Of a stretch of DNA of 64,000 nt, positions 50,878 to 63,246 are shown in pieces (position 1 is the stretch's first letter; every line of letters begins with the position of its first letter). Source of the stretch: Drosophila miranda (taxonomy: Eukaryota > Arthropoda > Insecta > Diptera > Drosophilidae); NCBI RefSeq assembly GCF_003369915.1, contig NC_046675.1:31434001-31498000 (forward strand), given 5' to 3'. The notes beneath the pieces were generated by a model. It saw nothing but the letters and a program-made list of their open reading frames with translations, did no database searches and was not told the origin of the DNA. The position numbers were made by a program, and so were the translations under genes.

Positions 50878-51433
50878 TGTTTAAATATACATATGTGGGG
50901 GTACGGGTATCCATAATCGTATTCCTATTGATCCCAGGAATGCCCAGAGATTTGGTGTAGTTTCTTTTTTGGGGGGAGGTATTTACTGTGACACCGCCGG
51001 ATGCTCGGAGCAGGAGTGTAGAAAAGGAGGATCGGGAGAGCTGCCACCCAAAGATTGTGCCAATTTCTAAGCGTCCCAGGCACAGTGAATACCCTCTATA
51101 TTATCATCCACATCGCAACATCAACATCATCATCTTCATCAACAACAACAACAACAGACTTGGACTATTGCTGGTCGTAGCTACTACTTCTATACTATAT
51201 ATCAATCTAAATATATAATACTGGATCCGTGTCAGCCATTTGTTTGGTTTAATAGTCATTGTCTCTAAAAAGCGGATGGACATTCTCAAATGATTCTTAA
51301 TGAAATGAGAAGATATTGATTGCATGTTGCAGGGAGCTGCTGGATCAAAAAAAAGTTTTGCTACCACTACCAAGTGCTGTACACAGGCCAAGAAAACGAA
51401 AGGCTTCAGTTTAGCTATAGACACACATACGCA

Positions 51434-51464
<31 letters not shown>

Positions 51465-52018
51465 GTATATATTATATATAAAGAGATATATTTACATATT
51501 TTTTGGCATTATAGATACATACACTATATGGGGAAAAGTTGCAAAACAATAATAATAATGGCAAGGTCTAGAAAAAAACTGGGGATTAAAGATTCATAAA
51601 AACTTGAAAGGCAGATTTTTTTCATACACGAGGAAATGGTGAAAAATCGAAACTTTCTAAATTTTAAGAATAATAAAATATTTATGTAAAAAAAAAATTT
51701 AAAAAAATATAAAACAAACAATAAATACAAATGAGTTATACACCCTATGGAAAAAATTGTAAATGAAAGCATGTAATTTTTGTAAAATTATAAATAAAAG
51801 TTTGTCTTGTCGAGAGTTTTTGGAGATGTTAAAAACTAAGGCGGTGGCGGGTGTGGGAGGTGCGGTAACAACAACTTAAGGTCGAGGAACATTTACAGAG
51901 TCGCCTAAATTACAGTCTAAATACATGGGACACAGGACAGAAACACATTTAGAATCCAGTTTTGAAAAGCATAGGTGCGCGATTTGGTTGGCCTCTAAAT
52001 AGCTTCAGGCTTCCACAT
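49561..52018. other. Convergent intergenic region, unit 2
   Basis: Copy of the unit 1 region with a shared deletion junction at about 50,089 ('catacacac' joined to 'ttggggctta' with two filler bases). It holds (AT)n tracts near 50,846-50,874 and 51,434-51,478. No coding exon. Confidence 0.65.
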
Positions 52019-53571
52019 TTACTGGAACTTTTCGGTGAGTCCTCGCAACTTGATGGCCATCTCCGACAGATGCTGTTGCAGCAGCCGCTTGTTCACCTTT
52101 TCCCTGTAAAGCAGAAGTCGTTTATAATCACTTTGCTGCATCAATGTTAAGGCCACACTCACTTGATAATCAAAGAAACATATCGCGACTTTTCTGCATC
52201 GTTTAACAGCGGTGTGGGGAAATGGGGGACGGACATCACGGTCTTTAGCCAGATGGCCAGCTCCGCAGGATACTTTTTGTTAAGGGCCAATATGATATCG
52301 GCAAACTTGTCCACCTGCGAGCGTGGCGTCAAATATCCCACACACATCATGATGAAGTACACGGTCTGTTCGCCAGTTTTCAACACGACCTCGGTGATGT
52401 GTTCGTGGTTGCGCGACTGAATCGTAAAGTGTGTCATGAACTGTATGCCGCAGCGTATGGCACCGCTTTCGGGCAGCGTCATGCAACGCTGGCCGTAGTA
52501 GACGAGGCGATCGTAGGCCAGTGTCTTGTCTTCCAATGCCTGAGGTATTTTCTTCACAATCTGAGCCAGGCAGCCGAAGAAGGCCTCCATGGTGTCCGAT
52601 ATATTCGAGAAGTTCTGCTGTGGCGTGTTCTCAAATAGCTTGAAGCTGTGCTTGATAAACTCCCGCAGAAGTTCTTGCATATAGGGCTTACAGCCCTCTT
52701 CCCTGTAAAACATGACAATAGTCTGCGGAAGAGAAAATTAAAATAAATGATTTCCAATAGAGAGATAGAGAGATTACGCACTGTCTTGGATATCTCTAGC
52801 GTTGGTGCACAGCAGCGTGTCTGGAAGCTGGCCACAATAAAGTAGCACAGATCCTGCAGCATGGGTCGGAAGCTGCTTCTTAGGTTCATAATGGCATGCT
52901 TCATGGCGCTACAGGCGGCCTATAAGTTAAGAACGAGTATGGTTTATAGCATGTGCATCCAGCATATGGGTTAAACCAATCTTTATACCTCTAAAACATC
53001 TAGCTCCTCCACCCACATCTCGGCAATGCGCCTAAAAATTGGCATTGTTCTTTGCATGACCAAAAAAACGGGCTGGACAATCTGTATTTCCATGTCCTCT
53101 TCACTCAAATCGGTATTCAATGAAGAAAACAGAGTGGAGATCATGTTGAGACGGAAAATTGTGCGAATCCGTGCCGTGGGAGTTTTCTGTAGGAATGCGA
53201 ATATGAGAAACCTTTTTGTAATCATACATTTCAGGGGCAGTTGATTTTGGTTGCACTTACCCCATCAGATTGGCAAATGGCCTGCAATTCCTCAAAGCAT
53301 GGACTGACTATTATGTCCAAGTACTTGGGTATGCCATCGGGCGGCAAGAGGCTCATCAATTTGCCAATGCTAAACATCAGCCGGACCGAGTCCGAGTTCT
53401 TCATGCGCCCGGCGTTGAGCGAGGCATGGCACGCATTGAGCAGCGGCTCGGCGTATGGCTTCAATTGCAGCTGACAGTCGCGACACAGCTCCTTCAGGGC
53501 CGTGCCCAGCAGCTTAACGTTCATCTTCTCGTATGGTATCTCGTTCAGGACACGCATCAAATTTGGAATTT
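52019..53571 (-). pseudogene. cdm: Importin-13 3' part, unit 2, with in-frame 120-bp deletion
   Basis: Exons on the - strand: 53,571-53,261, 53,186-52,989, 52,919-52,782, 52,722-52,163 and 52,103-52,019, all with intact splice sites. The exon split by the LINE in unit 1 is whole here (NTDLSEEDMEIQIVQPVF). Forty residues present in unit 1 between GTAL and KELC are missing, an exact 120-bp in-frame loss. The 5' half of the gene is absent, because the frame runs into antisense wrd DNA at 53,572. Confidence 0.87.
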
Positions 53572-54503
53572 GTGGGGCACTAATGAAATGGTATTCGGTG
53601 CTATGTTGCTGACGGGTAACCTCAACGGACCCAAGCAGAAGCAGCAGCAGCAACAGCAGGAGGAATCATCCCAATCTGTTTCTGCTTCCTCCTCCAGCAA
53701 AGAGCAACCACAACAGAAGCAACATGATCAGCCACCAGCCGCTGGATATTATGCCTTGGGCATACGCTTACCCAAGTCGCCATCGTTCCACAGCGGCCTA
53801 GACCAGCTGGCCGACGACGAGGAGGAGGACCAACAGTCGCTGGAATCGTCTGCGCAGGGTAGCAGTAAATTCAAATTCAGCAGCGTGGAGGAACTGAAGG
53901 CCAAGTTCGAGGGTCGAAAGATGCCCCTGTCGCCGCCAGAGGCAGCCGCAGTAGTAGTAACCACCACAACATCCTCGTCGCCATCGTCCTCGTCCACCAG
54001 CTCCAATTCGTCGGCATCGGCATTGTCCTCGCTCTCGCAGGCGGCCTCTTCCTCGTTGGCCTCGGCCGGTGCCAATTCCTCGGCCTCGTGCTCATCCTCA
54101 GCGGCCACCTATGGTGGTGGAGCCGATTCAGCAGCCGCCGCTCTGATAGCCTCGTCGCCGTTTGGCTCACAGTCCTCCACATCATCGTTGTCGCTGTCCT
54201 CAAATGCAGGGATGTCGAAGAACACGGCACCAGCAACAGCAACAACAGCAGCGGCAGCGGCAGCGGCAGCGGCAGCGGCAGGAAGCACAGCCAGTGGTGG
54301 AAATTCGCTTGTATCCACATTGGCGCAACACTTCTCGGCGGCCACATCGGCTGCAGCAGCAGCTGCGGCCACAGCAGCCGCCTCAGCAGCATCGTCCGCG
54401 TCCTCATCATCTGCTTCATCATCTGCCACCAATAATGCAGGCGGCTCAATTGCGGCCAGCAAGGTTTGCAGCGCTCCGTTATTACACACACACACACACA
54501 TCC

Positions 54504-54516
54504 ACACATATTCTGC
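54504..54516 (+). repeat. Target-site duplication, left copy, LINE A
   Basis: ACACATATTCTGC, repeated at 56,588-56,600 directly after the poly-A of LINE A. Confidence 0.85.
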
Positions 54517-56557
54517 TATGTTAACATAGTAGAAACCCTATTTCCAGAGAAAGTGGCAGCCCAGAGGGTGATGGATAGAATACCGCCACCTGAAATAGAA
54601 GCCACCACGGGAGCAGAAGTCCTCGAAGCTCTACAACGGATCAAGAACGGCAAAGCACCAGGACCTGATGGGGTCCCAAATGCCGTTCTCCGCACGGCTA
54701 TTGAGACCAATCCACAAATGTACGTGGATTTATTCAATGCGTGCATGTCCGAAGGGACCTTCCCCAGACCATAGAAGCGACAGCGGCTAGTCCTCTTACC
54801 CAAGGGGAACAAGCCGACCGAGGAGCCATCATCCTATAGACCACTCTGCATGCTCGACACAGTGGGTAAGATCCTCGAGCGCATAATCCACACCAGGCTG
54901 GAGAAGGCAGTAACGCGTCAGCTCTCACCGAGACAGCACGGGTTTCGCAAAGGCAGGTCCACGGTGGACGCAATCGGCGAGGTATGTGAGATAGCAAAGC
55001 GAGCTATCGATGGCACCCGATGGATGTACGGGACCAAAGAGTATTGCATAGTGGCAACACTCGATGTCCAAAATGCATTCAACTCTGCCAATTGGGATCA
55101 CATACTAGAAGAATTGAGAAACTTTCAAATACCGCCGTATCTGCAGAATATCATCGCGGACTACCTAAGAGACCGAGTGCTAATATATGAGACGGATAAA
55201 GGGACACGTGAGCACCAAATCACTGGAGGAGTTCCCCAAGGATCGGTCCTCGGCCCGCTGCTGTGGAACATCATGTATGATGGAATCCTCAAGATGGATA
55301 TGCCAATGGGCGCCACGGTGATAGGCTTTGCCGACGACATAGCAATAGTCGTAGTGGCAAAACAGAAAGAAGCGGCGGAAGAAATCTGCAACGACGCGGT
55401 AGAGAGAGCCAGAACATGGCTATCAGGGAGGGATCTCTCATTAGCCACCCACAAAACGGAGGCGGTGCTCATAAGCAGCAGGAAAGTAGTGGAGACGGCC
55501 ACGATCCGAGTAGGAGACTGCACTATTAGCTCCAGTCCAAGCCTGAAGTACCTGGGGGTCATGATTGACCACAGACTCAGCTTCAAGCATCACATGGCGT
55601 ATGCAAGCAGCAAAGCAGGAAAGACGGCAGTGGCCCTATCCCGCATCATGGCCAACACCGGAGGCCCGAAACAGCCAAGGCGAAAGCTACTAGCGAGCGT
55701 AGTTGGCTCAACGCTAATGTACGCTGCACCAATATGGGTTGATGCAATGAAGCATAAAACTTATGCCCGAGAATGCAACGCAGTCCAGAGGCTGTGTGCC
55801 CTGAGGGTGTGTTGCGCATTCAGAACGGTATCCCAAGACGCCGCACTTGTGGTAGCAGGAATGATTCCCATCCATCTGCTGGCAAGAGAAGCCGCAGGAA
55901 TCAGGGCACAGCGAACCCTGGGGACTACGGACCAGGACACCAGAGGTGCCTTAAGGCAGCGCACAATCCTGCAATGGCAAGATTCGTGGGATAACAGCAG
56001 AAAAGGGAGATGGACCCATAGGCTAATCCCAGACCTGAAGAGTTGGCTGAACCGTAGCCATGGACAAGTGGAGTATCACCTGACACAACTGCTGACAGGA
56101 CACGGTTGCTTTAAAGCCTACCTGCATAGGTTTAAGCACGAGGACGACCCCTTCTGCGTGGTCTGCGCAGGGGTCATCGAAGACGCAGAGCACTGCTTCT
56201 TCGAATGTCCAAGATTTCGGCAAGAACGAGAGGATCTAAGCAACAAGCTTGGAAGAATGCCAGCGGTGTCAAACCTGGCAGAATGCCTGCTGGAGTCGGA
56301 AGGAAACTGGGCCTCGATTAGATTCATGGCCGTAACTATGGCTACCAAACTGCGTCGCGAAGAAAGAGCACGCAATGCAAGGAGATAAAGGAGATTATTA
56401 AGAGAAGAGCCCTACGGGCATCTCCCCCCGGCGAAGTAATATCTCGCGACAGTACCGCCGGGATCCGGGATAGGTGTGGTTGGTTTTAGAGCGGTTAGAG
56501 TCCCTCACTTCGGCTTCGGCTGAGTCGGCATGAAGCTTTCATGTAGTCACACAACAA

Positions 56558-56587
<30 letters not shown>
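54517..56587 (+). mobile_element. R1-clade (Waldo-like) LINE A, 5'-truncated
   Basis: About 2.07 kb ending in poly-A. It encodes the reverse transcriptase and C-terminus of an R1-clade ORF2: KNGKAPGPDGVPNAVL, QHGFRKGRSTVDAIGEV, TLDVQNAFNSANW, GGVPQGSVLGPLLWNIMYDG, catalytic FADD in VIGFADDIAIV, and a C-terminal zinc knuckle (CVVCAGVIEDAEHCFFEC). One in-frame TAG (54,772-54,774) interrupts the frame; the rest is open to 56,388. The perfect 13-bp target duplication and single stop indicate a rather young insertion. Confidence 0.88.
54850..56388 (+). pseudogene. LINE A reverse transcriptase fragment
   Basis: A 512-codon open part of the LINE A ORF2, from the start of the RT palm through the C-terminal Cys/His knuckle to its natural stop. 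It lies in the same frame as the 5' piece (54,517-54,771), from which only a TAG separates it. Endonuclease and ORF1 are missing through 5' truncation, so it is not autonomous. Confidence 0.8.
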
Positions 56588-56589
<2 letters not shown>

Positions 56590-56607
56590 ACATATTCTGC
56601 ACACCCA

Positions 56608-58293
56608 TTCCTACAGGCCCATCTGCCTTCTGGACTCCATGGGAAAAGTCTTCGAAAGGGTGAGATCGGTGCGAGGCTGAGCGCAGCCATCGAAGCAGCA
56701 GGCGGTCTCTCCCAGAACCAATACGGGTTCAGGAAAGGGAGGTCGACGCTGGACGCCATCTTGAGGGTCGTACAAACGGCGGAGGAAGCCATTGCTGGGA
56801 CTAGGTGGAGAGGCGGAACCAAGTCCTATTGTCTGGTGGTGACACTGGACATAAGGAACGCCTTCAACTCGGCCGACTGGACCCGGACGCTGGAGGCACT
56901 GAGGTCCTTCAACATCCCGGGCTACCTACTGAATATAGCGCGCAGCTATTTCAGCAATAGGGTGCTGACAATGGACACATGTCAGGGCTCTAGGGCATAC
57001 GAAGTCTCAGCCGGAGTCCCGCAGGGCTCCGTTTTGGGACCTCTGCAATGGAACGCCATGTACGACGGGGTCCTACGGCTCCCGATGCCAGCCAACACTA
57101 ACCTGGTGGGTTTCGCTGACGACGTCGCAATAGTGGCGGTAGCGAAGGAACTTGCCGCAGTGGAGGAGCTTGCCAACGTCGCCAGGGCGGAGCTGGCGGG
57201 CCAAAAAACGGAGGCGGTCCTGATATCCAGCCGTAAAGTGGTCGAGACCGCCAGAGTGCAGGTTGGTGGGACCGCGATCGAATCGCAGAGGTCCATCAAG
57301 TACCTTGGAGTCCTCATCGACACGCGCCTGTCCTTCAAAGAGCATCTGGAATACGTCCACACGAAGGCCGGTGGGACCGCGGGAGCGCTATCCAGGATGC
57401 TGCTAAACACCAGAGGGCCAAAGCAGGCAAAGAGGAAACTGCTGACGAGCGTCGTGACGTCGCAGATGCTCTACGCCGCACCGGTGTGGGCAGAAGCCGC
57501 GAAGGTGAGGAGCTACATGCGAGGAGTGGAGGCAACGTACAGACTGTGCGCCATTAGGATCGCGTGCTCGTTCCGGACCATCTCAGAAGAAGCCGCGTTA
57601 GTCATTGCCGGGCAAGTTCCGCTCAGGGAGCTGATAAGGGAGAGGAAGGAGATCCATGATGCCATGACGGACAGTGCAGCCGAGGTACGCTCCAAAGCAG
57701 AAATTAAGGACGCCGCCAGAAGGACCAGCATAGACAGATGGCAGACTCGATGGGACCACTCACCCAAAGGCCGATGGACCCACACCCTCATCCCAAGCAC
57801 GGCCAGGTGGATTTCTACCTTACCCAGGCACTGAGCGGACATGGCTGCTTCCGCGGCTACCTCAAGCGCTTCGGCCACGAGACAGAGGACTGGTGCCCCG
57901 AGTGTGGCACAGGCATAGAGGAGGACGCTCGCCACGTCCTCTTCGACTGCCACAGGTTTGACCTCGAGCGTCAGACATTGGAGACAGCAGCAGGGTCTAG
58001 GGTCAGCACCGAGACTCTGGTGCCGCTGATGCTGGCAGACCCGAAGGTGTGGGAAGCGGCCGCGGAGTTCGCCTCTAGCGTGATGCGAACGCTTAGGTCC
58101 TTGGAGAGAAGGCGGAAGGAGCAGACGGAGTAGGTGTCCACGCCACTGCGAAGCAATGCTTTGCGGCAGTACCGCAGTCCGCGGGGCCCCTAGTCCCAAC
58201 ATACTCTTGTCCGTTAAATTTAGTTAAATATAAATTGTATAGTATATATTATAGAGCAAATAAATAAGTATATGAATATAAAAAAAAAAAAAA
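56608..58293 (+). mobile_element. R1-clade (Waldo-like) LINE B, 5'-truncated and frameshifted
   Basis: About 1.69 kb ending in poly-A, flanked by the 16-bp duplication ATATTCTGCACACCCA (56,592-56,607 and 58,294-58,309). It encodes R1-type RT motifs QYGFRKGRSTLDAILRV, TLDIRNAFNSADW, AGVPQGSVLGPLQWNAMYDG and FADDVAIVAV, and a C-terminal CPECGTGIEEDARHVLFDC. Frame breaks occur near 56,660 and near 57,800, and a short in-frame loss follows NVARAELAG. It is related to, but clearly different from, LINE A, so these are two separate families or subfamilies. Confidence 0.87.
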
Positions 58294-61008
58294 ATATTCT
58301 GCACACCCACACAGACACAAACAGAATCTGATTCACAAAACAAAAAATGTTTAAAAAAAATCAATCTACTCTCATTTCATCGCTACCTCATCTACCTCCA
58401 AGTCACCCGTAAGTGCGGCCGCAGCCATTAAGAACATATTGAATGCCACCAAGAGTGTGGGAAATAGTGCTGCAGCAGCAGCAGCGGCAGCAGCATCCTC
58501 GACCCTGCCATCGGCTGCCGCCGAAGGCCAGGAGGTGCCCTTGCCGCCAGCCGAGGAGCTGCGTCCAACGGTGGCACAGAATCTGGTGGGAGGCATAAGC
58601 ATCTCCCTGGGCATTGGCCAGCGCAATGGCAGTGGAACAGCACCAGCAACAGCGACAGCAACAACCACATCCACATCTGCAGTTGTTATTCTGCCAACGA
58701 CTACGCTGGGCATACATCAGAATGGTGATGTCACAGGCGGTGGCGGAATGGCTGGAATTATTGGTCATTCGTCGCAACATCATCATCATCAGGGCCTCAC
58801 ATCCCCACAAACGTTGCAACAGCTGACGGGCAGTCCAGGACGTGCACGCGATCGGAATCTGTTTCATTCGCCGCCCACTGCTTCGGTTGCCTTGGCACTG
58901 CCTGCACTGCGAGGTTGCTATCTCTCCAGCTCCAGCTAATTCCAAGCCAATGGCCATGCGGCACGCAGATAAAGTGATAGAAGCACCTACCACATCTACC
59001 TGGTCGACATGGCCATTCGGTTTGGTGGCCCATAGAATTTGATCCTTTATCTGATCTTCATTGAATTTTTGATACATTTTGAGTTTCGCCTTGCCTTACT
59101 TTTTTTTGGATCGATTTGCTGTTGATTTCTTTGACGTTTTTAGTAGGATTATAATATTTTTCATTATTATTCAATGTGTAGATAGAGCAGCATATATAAC
59201 AAAAACGTAAAATATTTTAATAAATTTAATTATGGATTTCACAGAGACGGCCGTCAGTGAACGGGAAGAGCTTTTCATCCAAAAGATACGACAATGTTGC
59301 ACGCTTTTCGATTTCTCCGAGCCGCTGAGCGACCTCAAATTCAAGGAGGTGAAGCGTGCGGCTCTGCACGAGATGGTCGATTTTCTCACAAACCAAAATG
59401 GCATCATTACCGAAATTATCTATCCGGAGGCGATCAATATGGTTAGTATTTAGGATACCATACCAAACTCTATCCTCTCCATAATAAATATATTTTTGTG
59501 TAGTTTTCTGTGAATCTATTCCGGACACTGCCGCCATCATCAAATCCGAATGGTGCCGAATTTGATCCCGAAAAGGATGAGCCAACGCTCGAGTCGTCTT
59601 GGCCACACCTTCAATTGGTATACGAGCTGTTTTTGCGTTTCTTGGAGTCACCGGATTTCCAACCAAATATTGCTAAGCGTTATATTGATCATCAATTTGT
59701 ATTACAATTATTGGATTTATTCGATTCGGAGGATCCACGTGAACGTGATTTCCTATCGACTGTTTTACATCGCATCTATCGAAAATTCTTGGGTTTGAGA
59801 GCATTTATTAGAAAGCAGATCAACAATGTCTTTTACAGGTGATTCGCCCCCCGTATATCCGATCCTATCCCAATCCTCTCTAAACCATTGTCTTTTTTGT
59901 TTTATTTAGATTTATTTATGAGACGGAACATCATAATGGCATAGCCGAATTATTGGAGATATCGGGCAGCATTATCAATGGTTTTGCTCTACCGCTCAAA
60001 GAGAAGCATAAACAATTTTTACTTAAGGTATTGCTGCCATTGAACAAAGCCAAGAGCCTCTCGGTCTATCATCCACAGTTGACCTACTGTGTGGTGCAGT
60101 TCCTCGAGAAGGATCCCAGTTTGTCCGAGGCGGTCATCAAGTGAGTGTTGAGCCCAACTTCCGCACAACATGCCGTGAGCATGAGATGTAAAACACATTA
60201 AAATTGATTTATTGTCCCCATCCCATGCAGAAGTTTGCTTAAGTTCTGGCCGAAGACGCACAGTCCCAAGGAGGTGATGTTCTTGAATGAGGTGGAAGAG
60301 CTGCTGGATGTGATCGAGCCGGCCGAGTTCCAGAAGGTGATGGTGCCGCTGTTTCGTCAGATAGCCAAGTGTGTCTCCTCGCCGCACTTTCAGGTGGCCG
60401 AACGGGCGTTGTATTATTGGAACAACGAGTACATTATGTCCCTAATAGCGGACAATTCGGCGGTTATACTGCCAATAATGTTCCCAGCGTTGAATCGCAA
60501 CTCCAAGACGCACTGGAACAAGACCATACACGGTCTCATTTACAATGCGCTCAAGCTGTTCATGGAGATGGATCAGCGGTTGTTCGACGAGTGCAGCAAG
60601 AACTACAAGCAAGATAAGCAGATGTACGGACAGCACACTACTACACCTCCTAATATTGTATATCTAATCATATCATTGTTGTTGTCTTTCGACAGGGAGC
60701 GGGAGAAGCTGTCGCACCGGGAGGAGCTTTGGCAGCAGGTGGAGAGCCTGGCCAGGACCAATCCAGGGTGGTCCAGGTCGAGCTATTTCAATAACAGCCG
60801 CCTGCAGCAGCAGCAGCAGCAGCAGCAGCTAACCGATAGTCAAAATCTGTACGATCAAAACAATGAGAATGATCCAACGTACGATCAGCTACCGCAGCAG
60901 TCGCGCCAGCCACCGCCGCCGCTACCACCACAGAAACAGTCGTCGCTGCAGGAGCCCCGAGAGGTGAGACAGGCACTTGCCACACTAACCACACTAAACA
61001 ACTACTAA

Positions 61009-63246
61009 TCCCGCCAATGTGTGATCTGATCCATGGCGTCTGCTGTGAGCTGTGCCCAGCGAACACCTACTCTAATTTAACTCTAATTCTAATCGAACGA
61101 ATGTCTGTTAAAATTAATCACACTCATGTCATTTAAACAACAAGCAAACAATAAAAAAACAAAATACATATTTGTATATCTTTAACTTTTGTCTATTTAT
61201 TTATTATCTCTTATTGGTTCTCTCACTGTCTTTAAACTCGAATTCATAAGCACAACAAATACTCTTCTCACTCTCCTCTCTCGCTCTGTCTATACGGCTT
61301 TAATTCTGAGCAAACATATGTACGCACAGTGGTTCAGAAACTCATCGAAATTGGGCGGGAAAAATATACATAAATATTTAGCGAAGTGTAGTTCCATATT
61401 CAAACCAACATTTGTATAAATATCAAGCATTCAAATACTTCTGAACTGAAATGGAAACCATTTTAATATTCAACTACCATACCGGATTGAACCACTGTGC
61501 CTACGCTCTAACACACTAGAAACACAACCATACACACGCTTGGGGCTTAGTGCGAGGGCGCGTGGACAAGATTAAATACATAATTTCTTTATATAAATAC
61601 AATATAAAATACTTATCTATAATGAAAAATGCATAGTACCAATAAAGATCAGACAAATCCCAGAATATTTGATTGCGAATGATACAAATATTATTTCGAG
61701 CATGCCCGAAGGGAAGAAATGATTACTAGTTCTATACTGTTTTATTTTGCATGAATTTGCTGTTGTTGTTGTTGCTGTTTGCCTAGTGTTTAACAAACGG
61801 AACATATACAATAATATTAGAATCCAATTTGTGCTCTTACCATTTCAGTGAAAACGTGAAACAAAAAAACGAAAACTAAGCAAAAAACATATATATAAAT
61901 GTACAGTTGAATTGAATTGTCGTAAATTAAGGCGTAGCTGTGTTTAACACCATGATTGAGCATCTACTGCATATTTCGACCTACATATAGCTACATATGT
62001 AGCCATAATACCATACCACACAAACCATATACAAATATATACATACATACATACATATATCTTTAACTACAATGCATACATGGCGCATATAGCTCTGCTC
62101 TCTCCACAGCTAAAGTTTATAATATACGCGATTTATATGAGTAGCCTAGCAATTAGCAGCTTACCTATCCATACATACATGTACGATAAACACACACACC
62201 TAAAACAATGAAAGCCTAAAAAGAATGAAGCGTTACATACATACATCATATATGTATATGTATGTAAATGAGTGTATTTTTGTATGTATTACATATATAT
62301 ATATATGTTTAAATATATGTTTAAATATACATATGTGGGGGTGCGGGTATCCATAATCGTATTCCTATTGATCCCAGGAATGCCCAGAGATTTGGTGTAG
62401 TTTCTTTTTTGGGGGGAGGTATTTACTGTGACACCGCCGGATGCTCGGAGCAGGAGTGTAGAAAAGGAGGATCGGGAGAGCTGCCACCCAAAGATTGTGC
62501 CAATTTCTAAGCGTCCCAGGCACAGTGAATACCCTCTATATTATTATCCACATCGCAACATCAACATCATCATCTTCATCAACAACAACAGACTTGGACT
62601 ATTGCTGGTCGTAGCTACTACTTCTATACTATATATCAATCTAAATATATAATACTGGATCCGTGTCAGCCATTTGTTTGGTTTAATAGTCATTGTCTCT
62701 AAAAAGCGGATGGACATTCTCAAATGATTCTTAATGAAATGAGAAGATATTGATTGCATGTTGCAGGGAGCTGCTGGATCAAAAAAAAGTTTTGCTACCA
62801 CTACCAAGTGCTGTACACAGGCCAAGAAAACGAAAGGCTTCAGTTTAGCTATAGACACACATACGCATATTGTTAGCTTATTGTTTATGTATCTATAATG
62901 CCAAAAAATATGTAAATACATCTCTTTATATATAATATATATATATATAATTATATAAATGAGTTATACACCCTATGGAAAAAATTGTAAATGAAAGCAT
63001 GTAATTTTTGTAAAATTATAAATAAAAGTTTGTCTTGTCGAGAGTTTTTGGAGATGTTAAAAACAAAGGCGGTGGCGGGTGTGGGAGGTGCGGTAACAAC
63101 AACTTAAGGTCGAGGAACATTTACAGAGTCGCCTAAATTACAGTCTAAATACATGGGACACAGGACAGAAACACATTTAGAATCCAGTTTTGAAAAGCAA
63201 AGGTGCGCGATTTGGTTGGCCTCTAAATAGCTTCAGGCTTCCACAT
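61009..63246. other. Convergent intergenic region, unit 3
   Basis: Copy of the unit 2 region with the 0.7-kb deletion junction at about 61,541, a shortened (AT)n tract near 62,293-62,306, and a rearranged segment at 62,869-62,960. No coding exon. Confidence 0.65.
62869..62960. other. Small inversion with adjacent deletion
   Basis: The stretch reading 'atgtatctataatgccaaaa' is the reverse complement of the unit 1 sequence near 39,135-39,155 ('ttttggcattatagatacat'). About 200 bp that follow in units 1 and 2 are absent before 'gagttatacaccctatgg'. The breakpoints lie in (AT)n tracts. Confidence 0.8.

Larger units (their letters stand above)
45914..53571 (+). repeat. Tandem unit 2 (7.66 kb, no LINE)
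   Basis: Direct copy of unit 1 from 'gtggggcactaatgaaatgg' to the same cdm end point. It differs by an in-frame loss of 39 bp in the Gln/Ser-rich frame (after PSFH), loss of about 0.7 kb at 50,089 with the terminal wrd exon, absence of the CR1-like LINE, and a 120-bp deletion in cdm at about 53,498. Confidence 0.95.
53588..61008 (+). pseudogene. wrd: wrd partial copy, unit 3, split by two LINEs
   Basis: The Gln/Ser/Ala-rich frame starts at 53,588, is interrupted at 54,516 and resumes at about 58,310 to 58,939. Counterparts of exons 4-8 are 59,245-59,441, 59,504-59,838, 59,910-60,140, 60,231-60,623 and 60,696-60,963. It shares the unit 2 changes ([21 protein letters not shown]) but keeps RALYYW and FPALN. 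A TGA present in intron 7 of units 1 and 2 is TCA here, so exons 7 and 8 read as one open frame even unspliced (60,235-61,008). Exons 1-3 and the terminal exon are lacking. Confidence 0.85.

Noticed and set aside
53270..54529. Continuous + strand frame that appears to fuse antisense cdm with the Gln/Ser-rich frame
   Set aside because: It starts on a TTG inside antisense cdm; the fusion is a by-product of the unit junction with no start codon of its own. The same holds for the - strand frame 53,231-53,653, which begins on a CTG.
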